Positions 7,485 to 18,175 of a stretch of DNA of 64,000 bases are shown here, in pieces. The notes beneath the pieces were generated by a model. It ran no database searches. It was not told the origin of the DNA and worked only from the letters and a program-made list of their open reading frames with translations. Positions within the stretch are counted from its first letter, which is position 1; each line of letters opens with the position of its first letter. A program made the position numbers and the translations under genes. The stretch is from NCBI RefSeq assembly GCF_009193265.1, contig NZ_VZZZ01000005.1, positions 1-64,000 on the forward strand, given 5' to 3'. This DNA is from Marinobacter changyiensis. GTDB lineage: Bacteria; Pseudomonadota; Gammaproteobacteria; Pseudomonadales; Oleiphilaceae.

Positions 7485-8876
7485 TCAGAATATACGATTG
7501 AGGCCGTTAAGTGCTGCCACACGGTAGGCTTCTGCCATGGTGGGATAGTTAAACGTGGTGTTGATGAAGTAGTTGAGCGAATTCGCCTCGCCCTTCTGGT
7601 TCATAATAGCCTGCCCGATGTGGACAATCTCAGCGGCCTGATCCCCGAAACAGTGAATCCCGAGGATCTCGCGGCTCTCCCGGTGAAACAGTATTTTCAG
7701 CATGCCGACGGCATCACCGGTAATCTGAGCCCGAGCCAGGTCCTTGAAAAAGGCCTGCCCGACTTCATAGGGCACTTTCGCTTCGGTGAGCTCTCGCTCC
7801 GTTTTACCAACCGAACTGATCTCCGGGATGGTGTAGATACCGGTGGGCACGTCAGACACGTAACGGAAATAATCGTCCTTGACGATATCCGAGGAGGCGG
7901 AGCGTCCCTGGTCATAGGCCGCACTGGCCAGACTCGGCCAACCAATCACATCCCCGGCTGCATAAACATTGGAGATCTCGGTCCGGTAATGATCATCAAC
8001 CGCCAACTGGCCCCTGCCATTTGGCTCCAGCCCGACATTTTCGAGCCCAAGCTTGTCGGTGTTGCCAGTCCGGCCATTGCACCACAGGAACGCATCAGCA
8101 CGGATTTTCTTGCCGGATTGCAATGACAGCACGACGCCCTGCTCATCACCTTCAACAGACTCGTATGTCTCATTATGACGAACCAGCACTCCGTTATTAC
8201 GCAGGTGGTAGCTCAGCGCATCGGAAATTTCATCATCAAGAAAATTCAGGAGTCGGCTACCGGGATTGATCAGATCAACCTTTACCCCCAGCCCGGCAAA
8301 GATAGAGGCATATTCCGAACCAATAACACCGGCACCGTAGATGATTAACGTGCGGGGGGTGTGTGACAGATTCAGGATGGTATCGCTGTTATAGATTCTG
8401 CGATGGCGGAAATTGATGTCCGGCGGCAGATACGGGCGCGAGCCCGTCGCGATAACAACGCTCTTGGTATTGAGTATATCAGTCGATTTCTGGCCCCGGA
8501 CTTCAATGCGGTTGGCATCCAGGAAATAGGCACGGCCATTATGGATATCTACCCGGTTACGGGAGTAGAACTGGGTCCGCAACTTGACCTGTTTACCAAT
8601 GACTTTCTGGGCATTTTGAAGGACATGGGGGAATGAAAACCAGCGCGGCTCACCGATATCACGGAACATGACATTGGTGTTGAAGGTAATAATCTGTTTA
8701 ACGGAATGGCGCAATGCCTTTGACGGGATCGTGCCCCAATGGGTGCAGTTGCCACCCACTGTCTGTTTGTCTTCAATAATTGCGACTCGTTTACCGCTCT
8801 TCGTCGCATTCATGGCCGCGCCTTCACCTGAAGGACCGGCACCGATAACGACGACGTCGTAATGATGGTCTGCCAT
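7485..8876 (-). CDS. sthA: Soluble pyridine nucleotide transhydrogenase SthA
   Basis: A cytosolic FAD enzyme that moves hydride from NADPH to NAD+. It has 463 residues, the usual length. FAD-binding GAGPSG is at 12-17. The disulfide-reductase position reads Cys44-Thr-His-Trp-Gly-Thr49, so the second cysteine is replaced by threonine. That change separates SthA from lipoamide dehydrogenase and glutathione reductase. The second nucleotide fold has [10 protein letters not shown], and the C-terminal dimer domain carries [16 protein letters not shown] lies 12 bases before the ATG. It is downstream of, and on the same strand as, the nqr operon but separated by about 106 bases, so it probably has its own promoter. 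Confidence 0.95.
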   Translation of the reverse strand: MADHHYDVVVIGAGPSGEGAAMNATKSGKRVAIIEDKQTVGGNCTHWGTIPSKALRHSVKQIITFNTNVMFRDIGEPRWFSFPHVLQNAQKVIGKQVKLRTQFYSRNRVDIHNGRAYFLDANRIEVRGQKSTDILNTKSVVIATGSRPYLPPDINFRHRRIYNSDTILNLSHTPRTLIIYGAGVIGSEYASIFAGLGVKVDLINPGSRLLNFLDDEISDALSYHLRNNGVLVRHNETYESVEGDEQGVVLSLQSGKKIRADAFLWCNGRTGNTDKLGLENVGLEPNGRGQLAVDDHYRTEISNVYAAGDVIGWPSLASAAYDQGRSASSDIVKDDYFRYVSDVPTGIYTIPEISSVGKTERELTEAKVPYEVGQAFFKDLARAQITGDAVGMLKILFHRESREILGIHCFGDQAAEIVHIGQAIMNQKGEANSLNYFINTTFNYPTMAEAYRVAALNGLNRIF

Positions 8877-8921
8877 TAGTGCAGTGACTCCTTATCTACG
8901 TCGTTTTTAAAAAACAAGAAA

Positions 8922-8946
8922 GGAGGCGGCAAAACATCACACCTCC
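8922..8946 (-). terminator. Weak terminator candidate between nqrM and sthA
   Basis: Read on the minus strand, GGAGG and CCTCC (8942-8946 and 8922-8926) can form a 5-bp stem with a 15-base loop. A T-rich tract (TTTCTTG, then a further T run) follows. The stem is short, so this is only a possible end of the nqr transcript. Confidence 0.25.
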
Positions 8947-8982
8947 GAACAATGAGCGGGAGCGGACCACCAGAGCGACGGG

Positions 8983-9222
8983 TTACTTTCTGGTCGCGTC
9001 GTAAGCCAGGGTTTTGGTCTGGGTGGCCTCAGTGGCAATACGGTCATTCTCTTCTTCACACTTTTTGGTGTTACCACCACAGATATCACAGGCCTGATCC
9101 AGTCCCAGCGCGCCTATACCGCCACAGGTGCCACTGATGGGTTTACGGCCCATAATCACTCCGACCGACATAGCGGCCAGCAGAAAACCCACAATCAGTA
9201 AAACCAACAGAAAGGTACCCAT
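8983..9222 (-). CDS. nqrM: Na+-NQR maturation protein NqrM
   Basis: A small membrane protein of 79 residues (DUF539 family) needed to deliver iron to the Cys-ligated iron centre between NqrD and NqrE. One N-terminal transmembrane helix (about 3-24) precedes a cysteine-rich stretch with Cys33, Cys45, Cys48 and Cys55 in the family arrangement (TCGG, ACDICGG, KKC). It starts 8 bases after apbE and is the last gene of the nqr operon, the usual place for nqrM. Confidence 0.9.
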   Translation of the reverse strand: MGTFLLVLLIVGFLLAAMSVGVIMGRKPISGTCGGIGALGLDQACDICGGNTKKCEEENDRIATEATQTKTLAYDATRK

Positions 9223-9230
9223 AGCACCTC

Positions 9231-10265
9231 CTAATTTGCCAAATAAGACGAGAAGGCAGGCGTGTAGTGCGCCTCAAAACCATTCTCTTGTCTAATAATA
9301 AAGTAAACGGCCATGTTTTTGCGAATTGCCAGCTCGTTGGCGCGTTCATACCCCATCACATTGAACGCCGTGGCCAGTGCATCTGCCCCCATGGTGGTGT
9401 CAGCGATAACCGTCACCGACGCCAGATTATGGGCGATCGGTTTACCGCTTTCAGGATCAATGGTATGGGAAAAACGCTGGCCTGCCGATTCGTAATAGTT
9501 CCGATAGTCGCCCGACGTCGCCATGGCCTGACTATCGAGCGCCACTACCCGGTTAACCTCCCGCCTGCCCGGCACCGGCTCTTCAATCGCCAGCCGCCAG
9601 GCCTCGTCACCGGGCTTGCGCCCGCTCACCCGGACCTCACCACCGATTTCAACCAGATAGGCCTCAATTCCGGTAGCCAACAGATACTCCGCCACCGCAT
9701 CAACAGCATAGCCTTTGGCAATAGCAGACAGATCCAGATATTGCTTTATATCCGCTCTTATCGCCGGGGGCTCAGCCCTGAGCTCCAGTTTTTCGTAGCC
9801 AATCCCGTCAAGCCGTTGCTGCAACAGGGCCGCTTCAGGCACCTGTTCAGGCCGCGCCTCCGGGCCGAACCCCCACAGGTTTACCACCGGCCCTACGGTA
9901 ATATCAAAAGCGCCATCACTGAGCTCGGACACTTCACGGGCAGCGGTAAGCACCTGGTATAGCGGTGGTGATATCTCAAACCACCGGGACTGGTCCTCGG
10001 CCCTGTTGAACCTGGACAGCTCGGAATCCTCCCGCCAGGTCGACATGGAGGCATCGACAGACTCCAGCACCGATGTTATACCTGTCGCCAGAGTATCCAG
10101 TTGCTCCGGATCCTCGGTCAATACCACCTTGATATGATACTCGGTGCCAAAAACCGGTCCGGCTATTTCCCATATCTCTTGTTCTGGCTCAAATGAACAG
10201 CCCGCCAAGGCCGCGATGAGCAAAATCATCGCAACCAGGGCGGGCCGGGTCATGCGGGATATCAT
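9231..10265 (-). CDS. apbE: FAD:protein FMN transferase ApbE
   Basis: Attaches FMN through a phosphoester bond to threonines of NqrB and NqrC, using FAD as donor, on the periplasmic side. It has 344 residues with a lipoprotein signal: a hydrophobic stretch and a lipobox ending LAGC at Cys23, so it should be membrane-anchored. Family features include SMSTWREDSELSRFN, a glycine-rich DLSAIAKGYAVD, and SHTIDPESGKPI, part of the metal/FAD site. It lies 9 bases behind nqrF and 8 before nqrM, so the modifying enzyme is co-transcribed with its substrates. Confidence 0.94.
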   Translation of the reverse strand: MISRMTRPALVAMILLIAALAGCSFEPEQEIWEIAGPVFGTEYHIKVVLTEDPEQLDTLATGITSVLESVDASMSTWREDSELSRFNRAEDQSRWFEISPPLYQVLTAAREVSELSDGAFDITVGPVVNLWGFGPEARPEQVPEAALLQQRLDGIGYEKLELRAEPPAIRADIKQYLDLSAIAKGYAVDAVAEYLLATGIEAYLVEIGGEVRVSGRKPGDEAWRLAIEEPVPGRREVNRVVALDSQAMATSGDYRNYYESAGQRFSHTIDPESGKPIAHNLASVTVIADTTMGADALATAFNVMGYERANELAIRKNMAVYFIIRQENGFEAHYTPAFSSYLAN

Positions 10266-10274
10266 GGCTTGGAA

Positions 10275-11501
10275 CTAGCCTCCAAAGTCATCCAGCATGA
10301 TGTTTTCGTCTTCCACGCCCATGTCTTTCAGCATCTTGATCACCGATGCGTTCATGATCGGGGGCCCGCACATGTAATACTCACAGTCTTCCGGCGCCGG
10401 ATGGTCCTTCAGATACTGTTCGTACAGCACGTTGTGGATAAAGCCGGTAGGGCCTGTCCAGTTATCCGCCGGCAGCGCATCCGACAAGGCCACGTGCCAT
10501 TCAAAATTTTCATTCTCTTCGGCCAGCTTGTCGAAGTCCTCTACGTAGAACATTTCCCGGACGCTACGGGCACCGTACCAGAAACTGATCTTACGCTTGG
10601 AGTTCAGGCGCTTGAGCTGGTCGAAAATGTGGGACCGCATCGGGGCCATGCCCGCACCACCGCCGATAAAGACCATTTCCGCTTCGGTCTTCTTGGCAAA
10701 AAACTCGCCGAAAGGTCCGAAAACGGTGATTTTGTCTCCCGGCTTGAGGTTGAAGACAAACGTCGACATCAGTCCGGGCGGATGATCGGTACCCGGAGGT
10801 GGCGTAGCGATCCGGATGTTGAACTTGAGAACCCCTTTCTCATCCGGGTAATTCGCCATCGAGTAGGCCCGAATAACCTCTTCCTTGTTCACACCCCGGA
10901 AGCGCCAGATATCATGCTTGTCCCAGTCTTCGTGGAATTCCTCTTCGATATCGAAATTCTTGAAATCGATATCATAAGGCGGGCATTCAAGCTGTACATA
11001 ACCACCGGCGCGGAAATCCACTTCTTCACCTTCCGGAAGCTTGAGTACCAGCTCCTTGATGAAGGTCGCGACGTTATGGTTGGACTCGACGGTGCATTCC
11101 CACTTCTTGACGCCGAAGAACTCTTCCGGCACCTCGACTTTCATGTCCTGCTTGACCGGAACTTGGCACGACAGACGCCACCCTTCTTTCTCTTCACGAT
11201 TGGTGAAGTGGGTTTTCTCGGTCGCCAGCATGGAGCCGCCGCCTTCCAGCACCTTGCACTTGCACTGGGCACAGGTACCGCCACCACCACAGGCAGAGGA
11301 CAGGAAGATGCCATTGCTCGCCAGTGTGTTCAGCAACTTCCCACCAGCTTCGGTGGTTACGGTATGTTCCGGATCGTCGTTGATTTCAATTTTCACGTCA
11401 CCGGTGCTAACCAGCTTCGAGCGTGCCGCCAGGATAACCGCTACCAGCGACAGCACGATAACGGTGAACATGACCACGCCGAGAATGATTTCTATATTCA
11501 T
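10275..11501 (-). CDS. nqrF: Na+-translocating NADH:quinone reductase subunit F
   Basis: The electron entry subunit: takes electrons from NADH through FAD and passes them to a 2Fe-2S centre. It has 408 residues, with one N-terminal transmembrane helix (about 3-26), then a ferredoxin domain with Cys71, Cys77, Cys80 and Cys112 as cluster ligands, then an FAD/NADH reductase module with RAYSMANYP for FAD and [11 protein letters not shown] for NADH. It is 37 bases downstream of nqrE. The order A-B-C-D-E-F is the standard one. Confidence 0.97.
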   Translation of the reverse strand: MNIEIILGVVMFTVIVLSLVAVILAARSKLVSTGDVKIEINDDPEHTVTTEAGGKLLNTLASNGIFLSSACGGGGTCAQCKCKVLEGGGSMLATEKTHFTNREEKEGWRLSCQVPVKQDMKVEVPEEFFGVKKWECTVESNHNVATFIKELVLKLPEGEEVDFRAGGYVQLECPPYDIDFKNFDIEEEFHEDWDKHDIWRFRGVNKEEVIRAYSMANYPDEKGVLKFNIRIATPPPGTDHPPGLMSTFVFNLKPGDKITVFGPFGEFFAKKTEAEMVFIGGGAGMAPMRSHIFDQLKRLNSKRKISFWYGARSVREMFYVEDFDKLAEENENFEWHVALSDALPADNWTGPTGFIHNVLYEQYLKDHPAPEDCEYYMCGPPIMNASVIKMLKDMGVEDENIMLDDFGG

Positions 11502-11538
11502 GGTCTCGCCTTTTCCTTAAACCGAATCACCGGGTTGA

Positions 11539-12147
11539 TTACAGGGAGATGCCCGAAAAGGACATGAAGCCAAGGGACATCAGGCCAACCGTGATAAAGG
11601 TGATGCCCAGACCACGCAGCCCTTCCGGCACATCGCTGTATTTGAGCTTCTCACGGATTCCGGCCAGCGCCAGAATAGCCAGCGCCCAGCCAACACCGGC
11701 ACCGAAACCGTAAACAACGCTCTCGCCAAAATTGTAGTCACGCTCAACCATGAACAGTGACGCGCCCATAATGGCGCAGTTCACCGTGATCAATGGCAGA
11801 AAAACCCCCAGCGCTGCGTACAGGGCCGGTATGTATTTATCCAGAATCATTTCCATGATCTGGATCAAGGCCGCAATCACCCCGATATACGTCAGCAAAC
11901 CCAGAAAGCTCAGGTCCACCTCAGGCAGGCCCGCCCAACTCAGGGCACCTTCACGAAGCACGTAGTTGTAGATCAGGTTGTTTACCGGCACCGTAATGGT
12001 CAACACGACCACGACGGCAATGCCGAGGCCTGCGGCGGCCTCAATTTTCTTGGAGATCGCCAGGAAGGTACACATCCCCAGAAAGAAGGCCAGAGCCATG
12101 TTTTCAACAAAGATTGCCTTCAGCAACAGGCTGATATAGTGCTCCAT
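11539..12147 (-). CDS. nqrE: Na+-NQR subunit E
   Basis: An integral membrane subunit of 202 residues with six predicted helices. Together with NqrD it forms the inverted-topology pair that holds the iron centre at the membrane midline. One ligand should be the cysteine in [11 protein letters not shown] near residue 26, the other the cysteine in [10 protein letters not shown] near 120. The ATG overlaps the stop of nqrD by one base, pointing to translational coupling of the two partners. Confidence 0.96.
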   Translation of the reverse strand: MEHYISLLLKAIFVENMALAFFLGMCTFLAISKKIEAAAGLGIAVVVVLTITVPVNNLIYNYVLREGALSWAGLPEVDLSFLGLLTYIGVIAALIQIMEMILDKYIPALYAALGVFLPLITVNCAIMGASLFMVERDYNFGESVVYGFGAGVGWALAILALAGIREKLKYSDVPEGLRGLGITFITVGLMSLGFMSFSGISL

Positions 12148-12812
12148 CAGAAGGCCTCCTTGGTCTTATGGCGTGACATTTTATAGTCCGGTGCTTCAAC
12201 CTGCTCCGGTTTCCAGGCGCGAAGGCCCCAGATAATAAGCCCGATGATGAAGAACGCACTTGGCGGCAACAGCAGCAGACCATTAGGCACGTACCAGCCG
12301 CCCTCGTTGACGACCGGCATCAGACTGAAGCCCATCAGGGACCCGGAACCAAGCAGCTCGCGGCAGAACGCAACAATCAACAACAGCACGGAGTACCCCA
12401 TACCGTTACCGATACCGTCCAGAAAGCTCAGCCAGGGGCCGTTCTTCATGGCAAAGCCTTCGGCGCGACCCATGACAATGCAGTTGGTGATGATGAGGCC
12501 AACAAACACCGACAGCTGTTTGCTGATCTCATAGGCGTAGGCTTTCAGTATCTGATCCACCACGATAACCAGCGATGCGATGATGGTCATCTGAACAATA
12601 ATACGGATGCTGTTCGGAATCTGGGTACGAACCAGGGATACCGCCAGGTTGGAAAACGCCGTCACGGCAATAACTGAGGCGCACATAACCAGCGTGACGT
12701 TAACACTGGTCGTCACCGCCAGCGCGGAGCAAATGCCCAGGATCTGCAGCGCAATGGGGTTGTTGCTAAAAATCGGTTCAAAGAGAACCTGTTTGGCTGA
12801 TGCGTCGGCCAT
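12147..12812 (-). CDS. nqrD: Na+-NQR subunit D
   Basis: An integral membrane subunit of 221 residues, homologous to NqrE and RnfE, with six predicted helices. The conserved cysteines in [10 protein letters not shown] (near 29) and [14 protein letters not shown] (near 112) fit the iron ligands shared with NqrE. It begins one base after the nqrC stop region and ends overlapping the nqrE start, so it is embedded in a tightly coupled operon. Confidence 0.96.
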   Translation of the reverse strand: MADASAKQVLFEPIFSNNPIALQILGICSALAVTTSVNVTLVMCASVIAVTAFSNLAVSLVRTQIPNSIRIIVQMTIIASLVIVVDQILKAYAYEISKQLSVFVGLIITNCIVMGRAEGFAMKNGPWLSFLDGIGNGMGYSVLLLIVAFCRELLGSGSLMGFSLMPVVNEGGWYVPNGLLLLPPSAFFIIGLIIWGLRAWKPEQVEAPDYKMSRHKTKEAF

Positions 12813-12813
12813 A

Positions 12814-13620
12814 TCAGACCTCCCCTTGGCGAAGTTTTTTCAGATAGGGTGCAAAACCACGATCACCCATCCAGTAGTTCACGAGTTGTTGAACACCCCG
12901 GCTGGTCAGTGTGGCACCAGAAAGCGCGTCAACCTTGTGCTCTTTTGCCTGTGCATTGGCGTCGACACCGCCTTTGACAAGCTGAATTTTTGGTTCTGCC
13001 TGCTCACCCTCATCGTAAAGCTCTTTACCCACCCATTGGGATTTCCAGCGTGGGTTGTCAACCTCACCACCCAGGCCCGGTGTTTCGGCATGGTCATAAA
13101 AACCTATGCCCTCAATGGTATTCGCATCACCCTCCAGGGACATGAAGCCATACAGTGTGGACCATAAGCCATAGCCGTGAATCGGCAGCACAACGCGTTT
13201 GAAGTCATCGCCTTCCGCTAACAGGTATATCTTGGCGACCTTCGGACGGCGCTTGATTCCGGCTTTATCCTGTGTCGCCGGAATATTTTCTGATAACTCC
13301 GGGTTGGAAGCAGCCTTGTACTGATCGTATTTCATCGGGTCGTTGACACCAACGGCGGACGGCTCAACGTATTCACCGGTGTCCAGGTCAACCAGTTTCA
13401 CTTCAAACTGGCTGAACACAGACTCGATCTCGTCCGCACTCATACCCTGCTCATACATACCAGCAGCGGACAGAATATTGCTCTTGATATCGAGGTTCTG
13501 GTTGGTAATCTGGGCCGGGCGAAGCATCACCGCCGCGGCCGAGACAATAACCGAACATACGATGCACAGCGCCAGCGCCACCATAACGGTTCTGGAGACG
13601 GTTTCTTTAGCTTTAGCCAC
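12814..13620 (-). CDS. nqrC: Na+-NQR subunit C
   Basis: A membrane-anchored subunit with covalently bound FMN on the periplasmic side. It has 268 residues: one N-terminal transmembrane helix (about 9-32) and an FMN-binding domain. The flavinylation motif DALSGAT puts the FMN on Thr237. The GTG at 13620 is taken as the start because GGAGG lies 7 bases upstream; a TTG two codons earlier sits too close to that site. It overlaps the end of nqrB by 8 bases. Confidence 0.95.
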   Translation of the reverse strand: MAKAKETVSRTVMVALALCIVCSVIVSAAAVMLRPAQITNQNLDIKSNILSAAGMYEQGMSADEIESVFSQFEVKLVDLDTGEYVEPSAVGVNDPMKYDQYKAASNPELSENIPATQDKAGIKRRPKVAKIYLLAEGDDFKRVVLPIHGYGLWSTLYGFMSLEGDANTIEGIGFYDHAETPGLGGEVDNPRWKSQWVGKELYDEGEQAEPKIQLVKGGVDANAQAKEHKVDALSGATLTSRGVQQLVNYWMGDRGFAPYLKKLRQGEV

Positions 13621-14818
13621 GTGCAAGCCTCCGTTTGATGTTGGCCTGGACCACGTAGTGATCCATCAGCGGTGCGAAAAGGTTGGCAAAAAGAATTGCC
13701 AGCATGATGCCTTCCGGGAACGCCGGATTGATAACCCGTATCAGAACAGTCATGACCCCGACCAGGATACCGAAGCACCAACGGCCGGTGTTTGTCATTG
13801 CGGCTGATACCGGATCGGTTGCCATAAACATCATGCCAAACGCAAAGCCACCGATGACAAGATGCCAGTGGGCTGGCACGTCAAACATCGGGTTGGTCTC
13901 TGAACCGACAATATTCAGCAGCAGACTCATTCCGATCATGCCGAGCAGAACCCCGCCCACGATGCGATAAGACGCTATCTTCATGACAACCAACACGATA
14001 CCACCGGCCAACACCGCCAGGGTTGAGGTCTCACCCATCGAGCCCTGGATAGACCCCATGAACGCTGACAGCCAGCCAATCTGCTGTTCCAGCGCTTCAA
14101 CACCGCCGCTGGCGGCCCAGCTCAGGGCTGTTGCGCCACTGAACCCATCAACAGCGGTCCAGACGGTATCGCCTGAAATCTGGGCAGGATAAGCAAAGTA
14201 CAGAAACGCACGACCGGTAAGCGCCGGATTCAGGAAGTTCTTGCCGGTACCACCGAACACTTCCTTGCCGATAACGATACCGAAGGTGATACCCAACGCA
14301 ACCTGCCAAAGCGGTATGGTCGGAGGACAGATCAGTGCGAACAGAATGGAGGTGACGAAGAAGCCTTCATTCACTTCGTGTCGCCTGACCGTGGCAAACA
14401 TGACTTCCCAGAAGCCGCCCACTACAAATGTGACAAAATAGATCGGCACAAAGTAAGCGGCGCCATAGATCATGTTGTCCCAGATACTGCCGGCATCGTT
14501 ACCCGCCAGGGCACCAATAAACGCGGAGCGCAAGGCGCCATCGCCCATCACGGCATCCGGATTGGAGGCCAGGAAACTGTTGGCCTGGAAGCCAATATTC
14601 CACATTCCGAAGAAAATGGCGGGGAACGTACACAGCCACACCGTAATCATGATGCGTTTCAGGTCAACGCCATCGCGAACATGAGAAGTAGTAGACGTTA
14701 CTTTACCCGGCGTGTAGAAAATCGTGTCAACGGCTTCGAACAGGGCGTACCAACGCTCGTACTTGCCGCCTTTTTCAAAGTGATGCTCAATGCCATCGAG
14801 AAACTGTCGGATAGCCAT
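13613..14818 (-). CDS. nqrB: Na+-NQR subunit B
   Basis: The large membrane subunit thought to form the sodium channel. It carries covalent FMN, and riboflavin and quinone sites are assigned to it. It has 401 residues with about ten hydrophobic helices after a short cytosolic N-terminus. The flavinylation motif [10 protein letters not shown] places FMN on Thr230. It starts four bases after nqrA and overlaps nqrC at the 3' end. ApbE, encoded in the same operon, should do the modification. Confidence 0.97.
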   Translation of the reverse strand: MAIRQFLDGIEHHFEKGGKYERWYALFEAVDTIFYTPGKVTSTTSHVRDGVDLKRIMITVWLCTFPAIFFGMWNIGFQANSFLASNPDAVMGDGALRSAFIGALAGNDAGSIWDNMIYGAAYFVPIYFVTFVVGGFWEVMFATVRRHEVNEGFFVTSILFALICPPTIPLWQVALGITFGIVIGKEVFGGTGKNFLNPALTGRAFLYFAYPAQISGDTVWTAVDGFSGATALSWAASGGVEALEQQIGWLSAFMGSIQGSMGETSTLAVLAGGIVLVVMKIASYRIVGGVLLGMIGMSLLLNIVGSETNPMFDVPAHWHLVIGGFAFGMMFMATDPVSAAMTNTGRWCFGILVGVMTVLIRVINPAFPEGIMLAILFANLFAPLMDHYVVQANIKRRLARG

Positions 14819-14822
14819 CGGT

Positions 14823-16169
14823 TTAGCCCTCGATTTCGATACGGGTCAGATTCTCGCGAAGAATCGGACCGTATTCATATTTACCCGGACACACGAAAGT
14901 GCAGAGTGCGAGATCTTCTTCGTCCAGCTCCAGCGCGCCCAGCTTCTGGGCAGCCTCGGTGTCCCCAACAATCAATGAACGCAGCAACTGTGTCGGCAAG
15001 ATGTCCAGCGGCATGACCTGCTCGTAGGCACCGACCGGCACCATCGCCCGTTCGCTTCCGTTAGTCGTGGTGGTGAAATCAAACAGCCTGCCTCTGGTGA
15101 GTCTGGACAGGTAGATGTTCAATACCGAGAAACGCTTGGTTCCCGGCGACAACCATCCCATGAACTCACGCTTGTGGCCTTCCTCCAGGATGCTTATCTG
15201 ATTGGAGAAACGTCCCAGATAGGCGCAGGGGCCATCGCCACGACGGCCACCAAAAACCGAGCCCGAAATCACACGAACGGAACAATCGGTTGCGACCTCG
15301 CCCTCAAGCAGTTCTGTCAGGCTGGCGCCTATGCGGGTACGAAGCAGTCGCGGCTTCAGAGCTTTCGGGCCACCCACCGCGACAATACGGTCAACCGGTA
15401 ATTCACCGGTTTCAAACAGTTTGGCGATGTCGATGACGTCCTGATAACCGATGCTCCAAACCACTTTGTGACCAGCGATCGGGTCGAGATAGTGGATATG
15501 GGTCCCGACATTGCCGGCCGGATGAACACCATCGAACTGGTGAACTTCCACGGCATCGGACTCTGGCACCGAGACATCGGAGCCGGGCTTGCCAGTAACA
15601 AAGACCTTACCGGTCGTCAACTTGGTCAACAGTTGAAGACCCTGCGCAAACGCTTTTTGGTTCTCGGCAATGATAACGGTCGGGTCAGCGGCGAGGGGGT
15701 TGGTATCCATCACTGAAACAAAAATGGAGTGTGGCGCCGAATCAATCTGCGGAATCTTGCTGTAAGGTCGGGTCTTGAAAGCGGCCCAAAGGCCGGAGTC
15801 AATCAGGTTGTCAACCACCTGCTGCCGTTCGAGACCCTCTAAATCAGCCTCGGAATAGCGGGCAAAGGATTCAGCTTCATCGCCATCAATCTCGACAACA
15901 ATCGACTGAAAGATGCGACGCTCACCGCGATTGATTTCTTTGACCACACCCGCTGCGGGTGAGGTATACCGTACGCCCTCGGTCTTCTTATCCGTAAACA
16001 GCAGCGTACCGCGCTTGACGCGATCTCCTTCTTGTACAGCCATGGTCGGCTTCATGCCGATATAGTCAAAACCGATCAATGCCACGTGGCGAACGGTCTT
16101 ACCATCTGAAATGGTCTGCTCAGGAGCGCCGCTGATGGGAAGATCCAGGCCTTTCTTGATTTTGATCAT
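14823..16169 (-). CDS. nqrA: Na+-NQR subunit A
   Basis: The cytosolic-side subunit associated with ubiquinone binding. It has 448 residues, beginning [14 protein letters not shown], a typical NqrA start, with a lipoyl-like hybrid fold early ([15 protein letters not shown]) and an RnfC-like core. The ATG at 16169 is preferred over an upstream in-frame start because the family N-terminus begins there. The ribosome site is weak. It is first in the operon, about 190 bases downstream of a good sigma-70-like promoter. Confidence 0.95.
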   Translation of the reverse strand: MIKIKKGLDLPISGAPEQTISDGKTVRHVALIGFDYIGMKPTMAVQEGDRVKRGTLLFTDKKTEGVRYTSPAAGVVKEINRGERRIFQSIVVEIDGDEAESFARYSEADLEGLERQQVVDNLIDSGLWAAFKTRPYSKIPQIDSAPHSIFVSVMDTNPLAADPTVIIAENQKAFAQGLQLLTKLTTGKVFVTGKPGSDVSVPESDAVEVHQFDGVHPAGNVGTHIHYLDPIAGHKVVWSIGYQDVIDIAKLFETGELPVDRIVAVGGPKALKPRLLRTRIGASLTELLEGEVATDCSVRVISGSVFGGRRGDGPCAYLGRFSNQISILEEGHKREFMGWLSPGTKRFSVLNIYLSRLTRGRLFDFTTTTNGSERAMVPVGAYEQVMPLDILPTQLLRSLIVGDTEAAQKLGALELDEEDLALCTFVCPGKYEYGPILRENLTRIEIEG

Positions 16170-16362
16170 TAGCCGTACCCAGTCATCAGAAACTTTACGA
16201 TGGATTTTCGCGTGCTGACACAACGGCCAGAACTTCCTTACGTGGCGATATAACCGACCTTGCCCGAACTACACCTGATCCAGATGATTGTTTACACGGT
16301 CAATTCCTGCGCCAACAAGAAGCAATGAGAGGCAGATGGCAGACGCACCCAAAATCGCGCCA

Positions 16363-16391
16363 ATTATAGAGACTCGGGGCATCTATTTCCA
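16363..16391 (-). promoter_or_regulatory. Sigma-70-type promoter candidate of the nqr operon
   Basis: On the minus strand a perfect -10, TATAAT (16363-16368), lies 17 bases after TGGAAA (16386-16391), which matches the -35 consensus at four of six positions. The leader to nqrA would be about 190 bases. Confidence 0.4.
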
Positions 16392-16461
16392 CCAGAACCA
16401 CCCAGAGTTTGTACCTTAAAGTAACGGACAGAGGGCGGGGACTACAAGGGATCAGGCGCAA

Positions 16462-16497
16462 ACAAGAAAACCCCCGGCAGCTCGCAGCCACCGGGGG
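16462..16497 (-). terminator. Rho-independent terminator of gap
   Basis: On the minus strand CCCCCGG (16491-16497) pairs with CCGGGGG (16471-16477) across a 13-base loop, followed by TTTTCTTG. It sits about 35 bases past the gap stop codon. Confidence 0.7.
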
Positions 16498-16532
16498 TCG
16501 ACGTCACCACGGTGACATGATGCCCGCCAGGA

Positions 16533-18005
16533 TCACCGTGCCCGTGGTGGGAAAACAGGATAGTCGACACCTGCCATCTGATTGACCACGCGAATAACCT
16601 GAGCGCTATAGCCCGCCTCGTTGTCGTACCAGACGTACAGAATCAGGCGATGACCGCTGGCAATGGTCGCCTGGGCATCCACAATACCAGCATGCCGGGA
16701 GCCGACAAAATCGGTCGACACCACTTCCGGCGAGTTGACGAAATCGATCTGTTTCTGCAACTCGGAGTGCAACGCCATCTCACGCAGATATTCATTCACT
16801 GCCTCAACCGTAACCTCTTTTTTCACGTTCAGGTTGAGAATTGCCATGGATACGTTGGGGGTGGGCACCCTGATCGCGTTGCCGGTCAGCTTGCCTTTCA
16901 ACTCCGGCAGCGCCTTGGCGACTGCCTTGGCAGCGCCGGTTTCAGTAATCACCATGTTGAGCGGCGCACTGCGTCCACGACGGCTGCCTTTATGGTAGTT
17001 ATCGATCAGGTTCTGGTCGTTGGTGTAGGAATGAACCGTCTCAACGTGACCATCCTCAATCCCGTACTCGTCATAAATGGCTTTGAGAATGGGGGTGATA
17101 GCGTTGGTGGTACAGGAGGCCGCAGACAAGATACGGTCGTCAGCGGTAATCCAGTCATTGTTGATACCGTGAACAATGTTCTTGATATCGCCCTTGCCGG
17201 GAGCGGTCAACATAACGCGGCTGACACCTTTCGACTTCAGATGCAGCCCTAGGCCCTCTTCATCACGCCAGATACCGGTGTTGTCGATGACAATCGCGTT
17301 GTTGATGCCATAGCTGGTGTAATCCACCTTATCCGGGCCATCGGAGTAGATCACCTTGATGTAATTGCCGTTGGCAATGATCGCAGAGTCTTCCTGATCA
17401 ATGGTGATGGTGCCATTGAAAGCGCCGTGCACTGAGTCCCGGCGCAGGAGGCTCGCCCGCTTTTCGAGGTCATTCTCGGCGCCGCCCTGGCGAACCACGA
17501 TAGCGCGCAAGCGCAGATTGTTACCGCCGCCCGCCTTTTCAATCAGGATTCGGGCCAGCAGACGGCCGATACGGCCAAAGCCATATAGCACGATATCCTT
17601 GGTGCCGTTTTCAGCATCTTCCCGGGACTGTGTGCTGTACAGGCCTACTATGTCGCCGATTTCGGACTTCAGGAAATCCTCGATCGTACCCTGACGGCCA
17701 CCGTTGATATACTTGACCGCGAGCTTGCCGACATCCACATGGGCACGCCCCAACTCAAGCCTGTCCATGGCCTCCAGCAGCGGCAGGGTATCCTGTACTG
17801 ACAGTTCGGTCTGTTCTACTTGCCGGACAAACCGGTGTGACCGCAGAATGCCGATAACAGACTGATTGATCACAGCGCGCCCGTAGATCGAGGTAACTAC
17901 GTTGTTTTTACGGTACAGGCGACCAATCAGGGGGATCATCGCTTCGGCGGTGGATTCCCTTTCCGTCCAGTCGGACAGGTGCTCATTCATCTGTTCATGA
18001 CTCAC
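16533..18005 (-). CDS. gap: Glyceraldehyde-3-phosphate dehydrogenase, long form with N-terminal extension
   Basis: Oxidises glyceraldehyde-3-phosphate to 1,3-bisphosphoglycerate with NAD(P). It has 490 residues against about 335 in the common form. The first 130 or so residues form an extra helical region before the Rossmann start (VLYGFGRIGRLLAR). The catalytic cysteine is Cys298 in ASCTTN, with the histidine in HSYTNDQ. The GTG at 18005 has AGAGG seven bases upstream; an ATG lies five codons inside. The same long form stands beside mfd in Pseudomonas aeruginosa, so the gene order supports the call. The role of the extension is unknown. Confidence 0.92.
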   Translation of the reverse strand: MSHEQMNEHLSDWTERESTAEAMIPLIGRLYRKNNVVTSIYGRAVINQSVIGILRSHRFVRQVEQTELSVQDTLPLLEAMDRLELGRAHVDVGKLAVKYINGGRQGTIEDFLKSEIGDIVGLYSTQSREDAENGTKDIVLYGFGRIGRLLARILIEKAGGGNNLRLRAIVVRQGGAENDLEKRASLLRRDSVHGAFNGTITIDQEDSAIIANGNYIKVIYSDGPDKVDYTSYGINNAIVIDNTGIWRDEEGLGLHLKSKGVSRVMLTAPGKGDIKNIVHGINNDWITADDRILSAASCTTNAITPILKAIYDEYGIEDGHVETVHSYTNDQNLIDNYHKGSRRGRSAPLNMVITETGAAKAVAKALPELKGKLTGNAIRVPTPNVSMAILNLNVKKEVTVEAVNEYLREMALHSELQKQIDFVNSPEVVSTDFVGSRHAGIVDAQATIASGHRLILYVWYDNEAGYSAQVIRVVNQMAGVDYPVFPPRAR

Positions 18006-18044
18006 GCTTAGACCTCTGCAGTTAGCACTCGAAATTGGTCGCAT

Positions 18045-18073
18045 ATTATCTTATTTAATCCCTACAATCGCAA
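18045..18073 (-). promoter_or_regulatory. Promoter candidate of gap
   Basis: On the minus strand TTGCGA (18068-18073) and GATAAT (18045-18050) are separated by exactly 17 bases. The -10 matches the consensus at five of six positions. It lies about 40 bases before the gap start codon. Confidence 0.5.
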
Positions 18074-18087
18074 ATTAAGCGCCCGCC

Positions 18088-18116
18088 ATGACACGGCCAC
18101 AATCGGCCGCTAGAAT
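18088..18116 (+). promoter_or_regulatory. Promoter candidate of mfd
   Basis: ATGACA (18088-18093) and TAGAAT (18111-18116), each five of six to consensus, lie 17 bases apart, about 60 bases before the mfd start. It is back to back with the gap promoter. Confidence 0.5.
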
Positions 18117-18175
18117 GAGCGACCTGATCGCAACCTTACTCAACCGAATGCAGTCCCAGGAGCCCGCCGTCGCCC

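Larger units (their letters stand above)
16170..16532. other. Intergenic region upstream of nqr and downstream of gap
   Basis: 363 bases without a credible gene. It holds the nqr promoter candidate (16363-16391) with a long leader of about 190 bases, and the terminator of the gap gene (16462-16497). A 63-codon frame in it shows no family character and is not called. Confidence 0.5.

Noticed and set aside
10269..11567. 432-codon plus-strand frame opposite nqrF
   Set aside because: Antisense shadow; NqrF is complete on the minus strand with all cluster and flavin motifs.
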